Notes: generated by a model from the sequence alone, not told the origin. DNA of 64,000 nt from Pseudomonas sp. ICMP22404 (GCF_006227205.1 NZ_VCNG01000001.1:62001-126000), one strand, 5' to 3'. Shown: positions 26,670-35,933, counted from the stretch's first letter. Translations and numbers: made by a program.

Positions 26670-27398
26670 CCACCATACGAAGGACCGGTTTACATCTGGT
26701 TAAAAAACAAGCAATTCTGTCTCCTGTGTGGCGACGCTACCGATACGCAGCAGCCAATCTGCATACCCTGCGAAAGCGAATTGCCCTGGCTCGGCGATCA
26801 ATGCGTCATTTGCGCCCTGCCGCTGCCCATGGCCGGGCTCCGTTGCGGGCAATGCGCCACGCAACCACCAGCTTTCGAGCGCGTCCTGGCGCCCTGGGCT
26901 TATGATTTCCCTGTGGACAGTCTGATCACCCGTTTCAAGCACCAGGCAAAATGGCCTCTCGGGCGCCTCATGGGCGAACTGTTGGCGCAGTCGCTGCAAC
27001 ATCATTTCGACGAAGGCCTGGAGCGGCCCGACGCGCTGGTGCCGGTACCGCTGGCGGGTCGACGCTTGCGCCAGCGCGGGTTCAACCAGGCGACCCTGCT
27101 GGCGCGCTGGCTCGGTGCTGAGTTACAGATTCCCTGCGAAGAACATCTGCTGCTGCGCATCCACGACACCCCGGCGCAACAGGCACTCGATGCCAGGGAC
27201 CGGCGCCGGAATCTGCGCCAGGCCTTTGCCCTCGCGCCCGATGCCCCGTTGCGCAACCGCCACCTGGCCCTGGTAGACGATGTGCTCACCACCGGCGCAA
27301 CCGCCCAGACGCTGGCCCAATTGCTGCTCGATGGCGGTGCGGCCCGGGTCGATGTGTATTGCCTGGCGCGCACGCCCAAACCCGGTGAGCCGGCTTGA
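26658..27398 (+). CDS. ComF-family phosphoribosyltransferase-like protein
   Basis: A 246-aa protein with an N-terminal zinc-ribbon-like region (CLLCG, CIPC, CVICALPLP, CGQC) and a C-terminal PRTase domain with the PRPP-binding loop LALVDDVLTTGATAQTL (about residues 207-223). The GRRLRQRGFNQATLLARW signature of ComF/GntX proteins is present. ComF is needed for DNA uptake in transformable bacteria, while GntX homologues have other roles; the function here is unknown. ATG at 26658 has AAGGAAG upstream. The gene reads divergently from bioB across only 91 bases. Confidence 0.92.
   Translation: MRCQPPYEGPVYIWLKNKQFCLLCGDATDTQQPICIPCESELPWLGDQCVICALPLPMAGLRCGQCATQPPAFERVLAPWAYDFPVDSLITRFKHQAKWPLGRLMGELLAQSLQHHFDEGLERPDALVPVPLAGRRLRQRGFNQATLLARWLGAELQIPCEEHLLLRIHDTPAQQALDARDRRRNLRQAFALAPDAPLRNRHLALVDDVLTTGATAQTLAQLLLDGGAARVDVYCLARTPKPGEPA
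26663..26695 (-). promoter_or_regulatory. BirA-type biotin operator
   Basis: CTGTCAACC-N15-GGTTTACAT, read on the plus strand, matches the BirA operator TTGTAAACC-N15-GGTTTACAA at 7 of 9 and 8 of 9 positions, with the canonical 15-base spacer. It covers the -35 of the bioB promoter and lies wholly within the coding start of the comF-like gene. BirA repression by biotinyl-AMP is the expected control. Confidence 0.7.
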
Positions 27399-27455
27399 CG
27401 CGCGGCGGCCGAGGCGCCAACGTCCATTCATTCACCCTCGCGCGCAGTTTCCGCC

Positions 27456-28220
27456 ATGTCCTTACCTACGCTTCTGACCCAACACATTGTCCGGCGTCCG
27501 CAACGCATCGCCCTGTTGCAACATATTGCCGAGCAAGGCTCCATCACCCGTGCCGCCAAGAGCGCGGGCCTGAGCTACAAGGCGGCATGGGATGCCATCG
27601 ATGAGTTGAACAACCTGGCGGACCAGCCGCTGGTGGAACGCAGCGTCGGTGGCAAGGGCGGTGGCGGTGCCAGGCTGTCGGAAGAAGGGCAACGGGTGCT
27701 GCGCCTGTACCTGCGCCTGCAAGCCTTGCAGGCGCAGTTGCTGGAGGCGAGCGAAGACGCCGGGGACCTCGGCCTGCTGAGTCGCCTGATGCTGCGCACC
27801 AGCGCTCGCAATCAGTTGCACGGCAAAGTCCTTGGCATCGACGCCCAGGGCCATAACGACCGGGTGCGCCTGGAACTGGCCCGTGGCCTGGTCATCGAGG
27901 CACAGATCACCCACGACAGTACGGTGCGCCTGGAGCTGGCTATCGGCACCGAGGTGGTTGCGCTGATCAAGGCCGGCTGGCTGGAATTGTTCCCCAACGG
28001 GCCCCTGGAGAAATCAGGCTTAAATGCCCTACAAGGCGTCATCGAACATATCGCCACGGCCACCAACGGTCCCAGCGAGGTGCGTATCGGCTTGCCCAAC
28101 GGCCAGACCTTGTGCGCCCTGGCCGATCCGCTACAACTGCAAGCGCGCAACCTGGGCACCGGCTCACCGGTGCAAGTGGTGTTTTCGGCAACGAATGTGT
28201 TGCTCGGGACACCGTTATAA
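27456..28220 (+). CDS. modE: ModE-type molybdate-responsive regulator
   Basis: A 254-aa regulator with an N-terminal LysR-like winged helix (ISLLQHIAEQGSITRAAKSA-like region with KAAWDAIDELNN) and two C-terminal molybdate-binding TOBE domains, starting near SARNQLHGKVLGI and ATNGPSEVRIGL. ModE represses modABC and activates molybdoenzyme genes when molybdate is bound. No modABC genes are in the window. It is 57 bases downstream of the comF-like gene and 67 bases upstream of phoX, all on one strand. Confidence 0.9.
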   Translation: MSLPTLLTQHIVRRPQRIALLQHIAEQGSITRAAKSAGLSYKAAWDAIDELNNLADQPLVERSVGGKGGGGARLSEEGQRVLRLYLRLQALQAQLLEASEDAGDLGLLSRLMLRTSARNQLHGKVLGIDAQGHNDRVRLELARGLVIEAQITHDSTVRLELAIGTEVVALIKAGWLELFPNGPLEKSGLNALQGVIEHIATATNGPSEVRIGLPNGQTLCALADPLQLQARNLGTGSPVQVVFSATNVLLGTPL

Positions 28221-28287
28221 AGGTACTGAAACAAAAGCTTCATCGACCCGCTTTAAGGTGACTGCCAAAACCAGCAGGGAGCCTGAG

Positions 28288-30189
28288 ATGAGCCTATTAG
28301 AAGAAAACCAATCCACCGACCTGGAAAAGATCGTCGGCCTGAGCCGCCGTAGCTTTATCGGCGCCGGCGCCTTGTGTGGCGCGGCCATGTTCCTGGGTGG
28401 CAACCTGTTGAGCCGCAGCGCCCTTGCCGCCGCCGTCAGCGAAGGCAACAGCAAGTTGCTGGGCTTCGACAGCATCGCTGCCGCCACGACCGACACCCTC
28501 ACCCTGCCACCCGGCTACAAGTCCTCGGTGTTGATCAGTTGGGGTCAGCCGTTGCAGAAGAACGCCCCCGCATTCGACCCGAGTGGCAATGGCACCGCGC
28601 GTGACCAGGAAATGCAATTTGGCGACAACAACGACGGCATGAGCCTGTTCCCGTTCCCGGGCGACGAGAACCGAGCGCTGATGGCAATCAACAACGAATA
28701 CACCAACTACCGCTACCTCTTCGCCCATGGCGGCCAGCCGCAGTCGGCCGAAGACGTGCACAAGGCCCAGGCCAGCGAAGGCGTATCGGTGATCGAAGTG
28801 AAGCGCCAGGGCGGCCAGTGGCAATTCGTCCAGGCATCGCGCTACAACCGCAGGATCCATGGCAACACCCCGATCGAACTGAGCGGGCCGGCCGCCGGAC
28901 ATGAACTGCTGAAAACCGGCAGCGACAAGAGCGGTAAGAAAGTCCTCGGTACTTTCCAGAACTGCGCCAATGGCATGACGCCGTGGGGCACCTACCTGAC
29001 CTGCGAAGAAAACTTCACCGACTGCTTTGGCAGCAGCAAGTCCGATTTGCAGTTCGATGAAGCGCAAAAGCGCTACGGCGCCACCGTCACCAGCCGCGAG
29101 ATCAACTGGCACTTGTACGATCCACGCTTCGATCTGGCGAAGAATCCCAACGAGCTCAATCGCCATGGTTGGGTAGTGGAAATCGACCCATTCGATCCAG
29201 CGTCCACCCCCGTCAAACGCACCGCCCTGGGCCGCTTCAAACACGAAAACGCCGCCCTGGCACAAACCGGGGATGGTCGCGCCGTGGTTTATATGGGCGA
29301 CGACGAGCGTGGTGAATTCATCTACAAATTCGTCAGCCGCGAGCGCATCAATCACAAGAACCCCAAGGCCAACCGCAACCTGTTGGACCATGGCACCTTG
29401 TATGTGGCGCGCTTCGACGCCGGTGACAGCAATCCGGACCACCCGAAAGGCAAGGGCCAGTGGATCGAACTGACCCATGGCAAGAACGGCCTCGACGCCA
29501 GCAGCGGCTTCGCCGACCAGGCCGAAGTGCTGATCCACGCGCGCCTGGCCGCCAGTGCCGTGGGCGCCACACGAATGGACCGCCCGGAGTGGATCGTAGT
29601 CAGCCCGAACGACGGCCAGGTCTATTGCACCCTGACCAACAATGCCAAGCGCGGCGAAGACGGCCAACCGGTGGGCGGGCCCAACCCTCGGGCCAAGAAC
29701 GTCTATGGGCAGATCCTGCGCTGGCGCACCGACCGCGACGACCACGCGTCCATGACCTTCAGCTGGGACCTGTTCGTAGTGGCCGGAAACCCGACCGTAC
29801 ATGCCGGTACACCGAAAGCCGGTTCGTCCAACATCAACCCGCAGAACATGTTCAACAGCCCCGATGGCCTGGGCTTCGACAAGGCCGGCCGGCTGTGGAT
29901 CCTCACCGATGGTGACGTCAGCAACACCGGGGATTTCGCCGGCATGGGCAACAACCAGATGCTCTGTGCCGACCCCAACAGCGGCGAAATCCGTCGGTTC
30001 ATGGTCGGGCCGGTGGGCTGCGAAGTGACCGGCATCAGCTTCGCGCCGGACCAGAAGGCCTTGTTCGTCGGGATCCAGCACCCTGGCGAAAACGGCGGTT
30101 CGACCTTCCCCGAGCACCTGCCCAACGGCAAGCCGCGCTCGTCGGTGATGGTGATTACCCGCGAGGACGGCGGAATCATCGGCGCCTGA
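28288..30189 (+). CDS. phoX: PhoX-family alkaline phosphatase, Tat-exported
   Basis: A 633-aa protein of the PhoX (DUF839) family: calcium/iron-dependent phosphatases that hydrolyse phosphate esters outside the cytoplasm. A twin-arginine signal is clear at residues 17-45 (LSRRSFIGAGALCGAAMFLG, then ALAAA). Family segments include INNEYTNYRYLF, CANGMTPWGTYLTCEENF, GRFKHENAAL, and the C-terminal NSPDGLGFDKAGRLWILTDG. ATG at 28288 is chosen because longer in-frame starts extend into modE. No Pho box was seen in the 67-base gap upstream. Confidence 0.93.
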   Translation: MSLLEENQSTDLEKIVGLSRRSFIGAGALCGAAMFLGGNLLSRSALAAAVSEGNSKLLGFDSIAAATTDTLTLPPGYKSSVLISWGQPLQKNAPAFDPSGNGTARDQEMQFGDNNDGMSLFPFPGDENRALMAINNEYTNYRYLFAHGGQPQSAEDVHKAQASEGVSVIEVKRQGGQWQFVQASRYNRRIHGNTPIELSGPAAGHELLKTGSDKSGKKVLGTFQNCANGMTPWGTYLTCEENFTDCFGSSKSDLQFDEAQKRYGATVTSREINWHLYDPRFDLAKNPNELNRHGWVVEIDPFDPASTPVKRTALGRFKHENAALAQTGDGRAVVYMGDDERGEFIYKFVSRERINHKNPKANRNLLDHGTLYVARFDAGDSNPDHPKGKGQWIELTHGKNGLDASSGFADQAEVLIHARLAASAVGATRMDRPEWIVVSPNDGQVYCTLTNNAKRGEDGQPVGGPNPRAKNVYGQILRWRTDRDDHASMTFSWDLFVVAGNPTVHAGTPKAGSSNINPQNMFNSPDGLGFDKAGRLWILTDGDVSNTGDFAGMGNNQMLCADPNSGEIRRFMVGPVGCEVTGISFAPDQKALFVGIQHPGENGGSTFPEHLPNGKPRSSVMVITREDGGIIGA

Positions 30190-30197
30190 TAGGGCCC

Positions 30198-30272
30198 CAT
30201 CGCGAGCAGGCTCGCTCCCACAAGGATCAGCAACATTGAAGATCCGATGTGGGAGCGAGCCTGCTCGAGATG
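30198..30272. repeat. REP pair
   Basis: A reverse copy (CATCGCGAGCAGGCTCGCTC from 30198) and a forward copy (TGTGGGAGCGAGCCTGCTCG from 30248), between phoX and srkA. Confidence 0.9.
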
Positions 30273-30360
30273 GCTTCAGCACAGCCACCACCTATCTGCC
30301 TCCGTCTGCGCTAACATGCTGGGCCGGACGCGGCAGCCCTGCCGCTGCGCAGGAGTCAGC

Positions 30361-31335
30361 ATGTCCCATCCGTTCGAAACCCTCACGCCCGACCTGGTGC
30401 TCGATGCCGTAGAAAGTATCGGCTTCCTCAGCGACGCCCGTGTGCTGGCTCTCAACAGCTACGAGAACCGCGTCTACCAAGTCGGCATCGAAGACGCCGA
30501 GCCGCTGATCGCCAAGTTCTATCGCCCCCAGCGCTGGACCAACGAAGCGATCCTGGAAGAACACCGCTTCACCTTCGAGCTGGCCGATTGCGAAGTGCCG
30601 GTAGTGGCGCCGCTGGTTCACAACGGCGCCAGCCTGCACGAACACGCCGGGTTTCGTTTCACCCTGTTCCCTCGCCGCGGTGGCCGAGCACCGGAGCCAG
30701 GCAATCTCGACCAACTCTATCGCCTGGGGCAATTGCTCGGACGCCTGCACGCGGTAGGCGCCAGCCGCCCGTTCGAACACCGCGAGGCCCTGGGCGTGAA
30801 GAACTTCGGCCATGACTCACTGGCGACCGTATTGGAAAGCGGTTTCGTGCCCCGCAGCCTGCTTCCGGCCTACGAGTCGGTGGCAAGGGATCTGCTCAAG
30901 CGTGTCGAAGAAACCTACGCCGCCACGCCCCATCAGAACATCCGCATGCACGGTGACTGCCACCCGGGCAACATGATGTGTCGCGACGAGGTTTTCCACA
31001 TCGTCGATCTGGACGACTGTCGCATGGGCCCGGCGGTACAGGATCTGTGGATGATGCTGGCCGGCGATCGTCAGGCATGCCTGGGCCAGTTATCGGAATT
31101 GATGGACGGCTACCAGGAGTTCCATGACTTCGACCCACGGGAACTGGCGTTGATCGAACCTTTGCGCGCCCTGCGCCTGATGCACTACAGCGCCTGGCTG
31201 GCCCGTCGCTGGGACGACCCGGCATTCCCCCGCAGCTTCCCGTGGTTCGGCAGCGAGCGCTATTGGGGCGACCAGGTGCTGGCATTGCGCGAGCAACTGG
31301 CGGCGCTCAATGAAGAGCCGTTGAAGTTGTTCTGA
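30361..31335 (+). CDS. srkA: Stress response kinase SrkA (YihE/RdoA)
   Basis: A 324-aa aminoglycoside-phosphotransferase-fold Ser/Thr kinase. The catalytic loop HGDCHPGNM gives Asp199 and Asn204, and Asp217 in HIVDLDDC binds metal. Typical SrkA segments are NSYENRVYQVG and AKFYRPQRW. In E. coli it protects against stress-induced death and works in the Cpx context. ATG at 30361 is preferred to an in-frame upstream start. It is apparently monocistronic between REP groups. Confidence 0.93.
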   Translation: MSHPFETLTPDLVLDAVESIGFLSDARVLALNSYENRVYQVGIEDAEPLIAKFYRPQRWTNEAILEEHRFTFELADCEVPVVAPLVHNGASLHEHAGFRFTLFPRRGGRAPEPGNLDQLYRLGQLLGRLHAVGASRPFEHREALGVKNFGHDSLATVLESGFVPRSLLPAYESVARDLLKRVEETYAATPHQNIRMHGDCHPGNMMCRDEVFHIVDLDDCRMGPAVQDLWMMLAGDRQACLGQLSELMDGYQEFHDFDPRELALIEPLRALRLMHYSAWLARRWDDPAFPRSFPWFGSERYWGDQVLALREQLAALNEEPLKLF

Positions 31336-31366
31336 AGAGCGCACTTCAACCATCACCACAATCCCC

Positions 31367-31456
31367 TGTGGGAGCGAGCCCGCTCGCGATCGCGGTGTGT
31401 CAGACAACATATTCGTAAGCTGATACACCGCGATCGCGAGCAGGCTCGTTCCCACA
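31367..31456. repeat. REP pair (inverted)
   Basis: A forward copy from 31367 and a reverse copy with one change (GCTCGTTCCCACA) ending at 31456, between srkA and rarD. Confidence 0.9.
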
Positions 31457-31550
31457 GGAGGTATTTGCGTTGTTGCTCAAAGGTTCGCCCAAAACCTGAC
31501 AAATCTACTTACAATCACTCCTTTGTTAGCTGCCTAAGCAAGGATTCTGC

Positions 31551-32438
31551 ATGCAAGCCGCCAACCCGCGTCGCGGGTACATCCTGGGCCTGAGTGCCTA
31601 CGTCATCTGGGGATTGTTCCCCATCTATTTCAAAGCGATAGCCAGCGTGCCGGCCGTGGAGATCATCATCCACAGGGCGCTGTGGTCGGCGCTGTTCGGC
31701 GCGGCGCTGCTGATGGTCTGGAAACACCCAGGCTGGTGGCGCGAGCTGCGGGACAATCCGCGTCGCTTCGCGATCCTGGCCTTAAGTGGCACATTGATCG
31801 CGGCCAACTGGCTGATCTACGTCTGGGCGGTGAACAATGGTCGCATGCTCGAAGCCAGCCTGGGTTACTACATCAACCCGCTGGTGAATGTGCTGCTGGG
31901 GATGCTGATCCTCGGCGAACGGCTGCGGCGCATGCAATGGCTGGCGGTGGGGTTGGCAGCGGTTGGCGTGGCGCAGCAGGTCTGGCAGGTCGGCAGTTTG
32001 CCGTGGGTGTCCCTGGCGTTGGCGTTGACCTTCGGCTTCTATGGTCTGATTCGCAAGCAAGCCCCGGTCAAAGCCTTGCCAGGGCTGGTGGTGGAAACCT
32101 GGATGCTGGTACCGATCGCCATAGCATGGTTGCTGTTCAACCCGACCGCCACCAGTGCCCAGGCAGCGTTCTGGACTACCTCCGAAGCCTGGTGGCTGGT
32201 GGCGGCCGGCCCGGTGACACTGGTTCCGCTGGTGTGCTTCAACGCCGCCGCCCGGCATCTGCCCTACACCACGCTGGGCTTTCTCCAGTACATCGCACCG
32301 ACACTGGTGCTGCTGCTGGCAGTGCTGCTGTTTGGCGAGCATCTGTCGTCCAGCACCTTGGTGGCGTTTCTGTTTATCTGGGCCGGACTTGCGGTATACA
32401 GCATCGACGCCGTGATCAGTATGCGCCGACGCAACTGA
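31551..32438 (+). CDS. rarD: EamA-family transporter RarD
   Basis: A 295-aa inner-membrane protein with ten predicted transmembrane segments in two EamA repeats. The RarD-type N-terminus reads RRGYILGLSAYVIWGLFPIY. Homologues are drug/metabolite transporters; RarD is named for chloramphenicol sensitivity, and the true substrate is unknown. It starts at an ATG after AAGGATTCTGC. Confidence 0.92.
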   Translation: MQAANPRRGYILGLSAYVIWGLFPIYFKAIASVPAVEIIIHRALWSALFGAALLMVWKHPGWWRELRDNPRRFAILALSGTLIAANWLIYVWAVNNGRMLEASLGYYINPLVNVLLGMLILGERLRRMQWLAVGLAAVGVAQQVWQVGSLPWVSLALALTFGFYGLIRKQAPVKALPGLVVETWMLVPIAIAWLLFNPTATSAQAAFWTTSEAWWLVAAGPVTLVPLVCFNAAARHLPYTTLGFLQYIAPTLVLLLAVLLFGEHLSSSTLVAFLFIWAGLAVYSIDAVISMRRRN

Positions 32439-32460
32439 TCAAAAATCGTACATCCCTCTA

Positions 32461-32482
32461 CAGGCCACGCTTGACGTGGCCT
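32461..32482 (+). terminator. Hairpin after rarD
   Basis: CAGGCCACG-CTTG-ACGTGGCCTG forms a 9-10 bp GC-rich stem 22 bases after the rarD stop. No T-run follows, so it may be an mRNA 3'-end stabiliser rather than a true Rho-independent terminator. Confidence 0.5.
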
Positions 32483-32501
32483 GCGTTGATCCACCCCAAG
32501 G

Positions 32502-32649
32502 TTATCCACAGCGTCATCCCCGCCGTTTGTGCACAAGCCCTTGAAAATTGGCGATTTTTTGATCATCGCCGGCAAAGACCCGCCGGGCCTGGGCTGGCGC
32601 CGGGTCTCTACAGGTTATCCACAGGCAGGTGCAGCTTTTCCTTGGATAA
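32502..32649 (+). promoter_or_regulatory. Cluster of DnaA-box-like sequences
   Basis: Two perfect TTATCCACA boxes (32502-32510 and 32615-32623) and one 8/9 match, TTGTGCACA (32527-32535), lie in the same orientation. A 7/9 match, TTATCCAAG, is on the other strand at 32649-32641. They sit in the 217-base gap between the convergent rarD and gcvR-like genes, next to an AT-rich run with TTTTTTGATC. Because both flanking genes point inward, promoter function is unlikely; DnaA binding or titration is possible. Confidence 0.5.
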
Positions 32650-32655
32650 CCGGCC

Positions 32656-33174
32656 TCACGCCTCATCGCTCAGTTTGAGTTCCACCATCAATTCGTCGGC
32701 CAAGGTCTCCAAGCGTTCCTGCAACGTGTCCAACGACAGCGTCAGCGGCACGCCCAGGATCGCTTCGGCGTGAAACAGCAGTTCGCTGCTCATCGGTGCC
32801 GGCCCGACATGGGTCACCAGCCGCTCGACATTGACCCCCTGCTCGCTCAGCAACCGGGTGATGTCCCGCACGATGCCGGGACGGTCGTTACCCACCAGCT
32901 CCATGGCAATGGGTTTCCAACTGCAGGACTCCTCGATCGTGCTCTGCGCGATGAGCACGCGAATGCCATGGCTCGCCAACCCCTGCAAGGCTTCGATCAG
33001 TTCCTCATGGGATTCGGCCGGAGCGCTGAGGCGCAGTATTCCGGCAAATTGCCCCGCCAGATGCGACATGCGGCTTTCCAGCCAGTTACCGCCGTGCTCG
33101 GCAATGCATTGGGCGATGCGCTCGACCTGCCCGGGTTTGTCCGGGGCGAAAACGGTGATGACGAGATGGTCCAT
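32656..33174 (-). CDS. GcvR-like ACT-domain regulator
   Basis: A 172-aa protein with two ACT domains (MDHLVITVFAPDKPGQVERI and WKPIAMELVGNDRPGIVRDI), as in the glycine cleavage repressor GcvR, which binds glycine and blocks GcvA in E. coli. It has no DNA-binding domain, so it would act through a partner. The gene is convergent with rarD. ATG at 33174 has AAGAGGGC upstream. Confidence 0.88.
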   Translation of the reverse strand: MDHLVITVFAPDKPGQVERIAQCIAEHGGNWLESRMSHLAGQFAGILRLSAPAESHEELIEALQGLASHGIRVLIAQSTIEESCSWKPIAMELVGNDRPGIVRDITRLLSEQGVNVERLVTHVGPAPMSSELLFHAEAILGVPLTLSLDTLQERLETLADELMVELKLSDEA

Positions 33175-33732
33175 GGCGCAGCCCTCTTGTTATGGGAAGA
33201 AAGAGTATAGGCAGCATGAGCTGGGTAGGAGCTGTCGAGTGCAACGATGCTGCGATCTTTCCCATACCAATTGATTCGGGAGCGAAAGATCAAAAAGCAA
33301 AGATCGCAGGCTTCGCCAGCTCCTACACTCGGCGGCTGCATTTATCATTCTGAGGTCCACTTACAATCGTGTACAAGTCATAAGATTTATATGGAACAAT
33401 TCATCGGTTTTTTGAGAACATCAGACGTCTCGTCGTGACCGTACTGCTTTAGTCGGTCGCGGAACGACGCAATTAGTCTAATTTTCACAACCGCAACTGT
33501 TCATGTAGTATTCCGCAGCGAGCACTACATAATGTTGGACCGATGTCTGCCAAGGCGCAGTCGCATCCCTGAAAGCCCCATCAGCAAGGCTTAACGCCCA
33601 TGATAGGTCCCACCCAGCCGCCAGCGATGGCATGTACTGGTTCCGGGGTTTGTGGTTTAAATGTCCCGAGGCTTCATTGTCAAAATCGAAGAGCTGAAAA
33701 GCGAAATAGCTGAGCAGAGTGAGAGGCAAGCA
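33175..33732. repeat. Long intergenic region upstream of glcB with a GTAGGAGCT-type repeat (33225-33328)
   Basis: This 558-base gap holds the second copy of the repeat family seen at 15877: GTAGGAGCTGTCGAG from 33225, and AGATCGCAGGCTTCGCCAGC then TCCTACA ending near 33328. The remaining 400 bases (33330-33732) contain no convincing gene. They must carry the glcB promoter and probably a long leader. Local features are a TTTTTTGAGAACATCAGACG stretch near 33408 and generally lower GC than the flanks. I assign no function. Confidence 0.6.
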
Positions 33733-35910
33733 ATGACTGAACACGTTCAAGTCGGTGGCCTTCGGGTCGCCAGAGTCCTGTTCGACTTCGTGAACAACGA
33801 AGCCATCCCCGGTACCGGTCTGACCGCCGACCAGTTCTGGGCCGGTGCCGACAAGGTCATCCACGACCTGGCACCGAAGAACAAAGCCCTACTCGCCAAA
33901 CGCGATGATTTCCAGGCTCGGATCGATGCCTGGCACCAGTCGAAGGCCGGCCAGGCCTTTGATGCCGTGGCTTACAAAGCCTTCCTGCAAGACATTGGAT
34001 ACCTGCTGCCAGAAGTGGCGGATTTCCAGGCTACGACCCAAAACGTCGATGACGAAATCGCCCGCATGGCCGGCCCGCAGCTGGTGGTGCCGGTGATGAA
34101 TGCCCGTTTCGCCCTCAACGCTTCGAACGCCCGCTGGGGTTCGTTGTACGACGCGCTGTACGGCACCGACGCCATCAGCGAAGCCGATGGCGCGGAAAAA
34201 GGCAAAGGCTACAACAAGGTTCGCGGCGACAAGGTCATCGCTTTCGCCCGTGCCTTTCTCGACGAAGCAGCCCCCCTGGCGGCCGGCTCCCACGTCGACT
34301 CCACCGCCTACAAGATCGTCGACGGCAAACTGGTGGTCGCCCTCAAGGGTGGCAGCAACAGTGGCCTGCGTGACGATGCCCAACTGATCGGTTTCCAGGG
34401 CGACGCCTCGGCTCCCACCGCGGTACTGCTCAAGCACAACGGCCTGCACTTCGAAATCCAGGTCGATGCCAGCACCCCAGTCGGCCAGACCGACGCCGCC
34501 GGCGTCAAAGACATCCTGATGGAAGCCGCGCTGACCACCATCATGGACTGCGAAGATTCGGTCGCCGCCGTCGATGCCGATGACAAGGTAGTGATCTACC
34601 GTAACTGGCTCGGCCTGATGAAAGGCGATCTGTCGGAACAGGTCGCCAAGGGCGGTCAGACATTTACCCGCACCATGAACCCGGACCGCGCGTACACCGC
34701 CGTCGACGGTTCGAGCCTGACGCTGCACGGTCGCTCGCTGTTGTTCGTGCGCAATGTCGGTCACCTGATGACCATCGACGCGATCCTCGACAAAGATGGC
34801 AACGAAGTGCCGGAAGGCATTCTCGACGGTCTGGTGACAAGCCTGGCGGCGATCCACAGCCTCAACGGCAATACGTCGCGCCGCAACAGCCGCACCGGCT
34901 CGGTGTACATCGTCAAGCCGAAGATGCATGGTCCGGAAGAGGCCGCGTTCACCAACGAGCTGTTCGGTCGCATCGAAGACGTGCTGAACCTGCCGCGCAA
35001 CACCCTCAAGGTCGGGATCATGGATGAGGAGCGCCGCACCACGGTCAACCTCAAGGCCTGCATCAAGGCTGCCAGCGAGCGCGTGGTGTTCATCAACACC
35101 GGTTTCCTGGATCGCACCGGCGACGAAATCCACACCTCGATGGAAGCCGGCCCGATGGTGCGCAAGGCCGACATGAAAGCCGAGAAGTGGATCGGCGCCT
35201 ACGAAAACTGGAACGTCGACATCGGCCTGAGCACCGGCCTGCAAGGTCGTGCGCAGATCGGCAAGGGCATGTGGGCCATGCCGGACCTGATGGCGGCGAT
35301 GCTCGAACAGAAAATCGCCCATCCGATGGCCGGTGCCAACACCGCTTGGGTTCCATCACCGACCGCCGCCGCGTTGCATGCGCTGCATTACCACAAGGTC
35401 GACGTGTTCGCCCGTCAGGCCGAACTGGCCAAGCGGACCCGCGCTTCGGTAGACGATATCCTGACCATCCCGCTGGCGGTCAACCCGAGCTGGACGCCGG
35501 AGCAGATCAAAAACGAGTTGGACAACAATGCCCAGGGCATCCTCGGCTACGTGGTGCGCTGGATCGACCAGGGCGTCGGCTGCTCCAAGGTGCCGGACAT
35601 CAACGATATCGGCCTGATGGAGGACCGGGCGACGCTGCGCATTTCCAGCCAGCACATCGCCAACTGGCTGCGCCATGGCATCGTCACGCAGGACCAGGTG
35701 ATGGAAAGCCTCAAGCGCATGGCGCCAGTGGTGGACCGCCAGAACGCCAGCGATCCGCTGTACCGTCCGTTGGCACCGGACTTCGACAGCAACATCGCTT
35801 TCCAGGCAGCGGTCGAGCTGGTGATCGAAGGCACCCGGCAGCCTAACGGCTACACCGAGCCGGTGCTGCACCGTCGTCGCCGCGAGTTCAAGGCGGCCAA
35901 TGGTCTGTGA
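33733..35910 (+). CDS. glcB: Malate synthase G
   Basis: A 725-aa enzyme condensing glyoxylate and acetyl-CoA to malate. Its length is typical of the G isoform. Motifs include [20 protein letters not shown] (metal site), [59 protein letters not shown], and the C-terminal [19 protein letters not shown]. The GAGAGGCAAG ribosome site supports ATG at 33733; an in-frame ATG at 33661 would add 24 residues not typical of the family. It stands apart from any glcDEF genes and may serve both glyoxylate and glycolate use. Confidence 0.96.
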   Translation: MTEHVQVGGLRVARVLFDFVNNEAIPGTGLTADQFWAGADKVIHDLAPKNKALLAKRDDFQARIDAWHQSKAGQAFDAVAYKAFLQDIGYLLPEVADFQATTQNVDDEIARMAGPQLVVPVMNARFALNASNARWGSLYDALYGTDAISEADGAEKGKGYNKVRGDKVIAFARAFLDEAAPLAAGSHVDSTAYKIVDGKLVVALKGGSNSGLRDDAQLIGFQGDASAPTAVLLKHNGLHFEIQVDASTPVGQTDAAGVKDILMEAALTTIMDCEDSVAAVDADDKVVIYRNWLGLMKGDLSEQVAKGGQTFTRTMNPDRAYTAVDGSSLTLHGRSLLFVRNVGHLMTIDAILDKDGNEVPEGILDGLVTSLAAIHSLNGNTSRRNSRTGSVYIVKPKMHGPEEAAFTNELFGRIEDVLNLPRNTLKVGIMDEERRTTVNLKACIKAASERVVFINTGFLDRTGDEIHTSMEAGPMVRKADMKAEKWIGAYENWNVDIGLSTGLQGRAQIGKGMWAMPDLMAAMLEQKIAHPMAGANTAWVPSPTAAALHALHYHKVDVFARQAELAKRTRASVDDILTIPLAVNPSWTPEQIKNELDNNAQGILGYVVRWIDQGVGCSKVPDINDIGLMEDRATLRISSQHIANWLRHGIVTQDQVMESLKRMAPVVDRQNASDPLYRPLAPDFDSNIAFQAAVELVIEGTRQPNGYTEPVLHRRRREFKAANGL

Positions 35911-35933
35911 TTGAGCGGTAGCGATAAATGAGG

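Noticed and set aside
28297..30291. 664-aa open frame on the minus strand
   Set aside because: Antisense to phoX, with composition typical of a shadow frame (rich in His, Gln, Val and Ala) and no domain.
33661..33732. Upstream in-frame start for glcB
   Set aside because: The added 24 residues do not match the malate synthase G family, and the ATG at 33733 has a better ribosome site.
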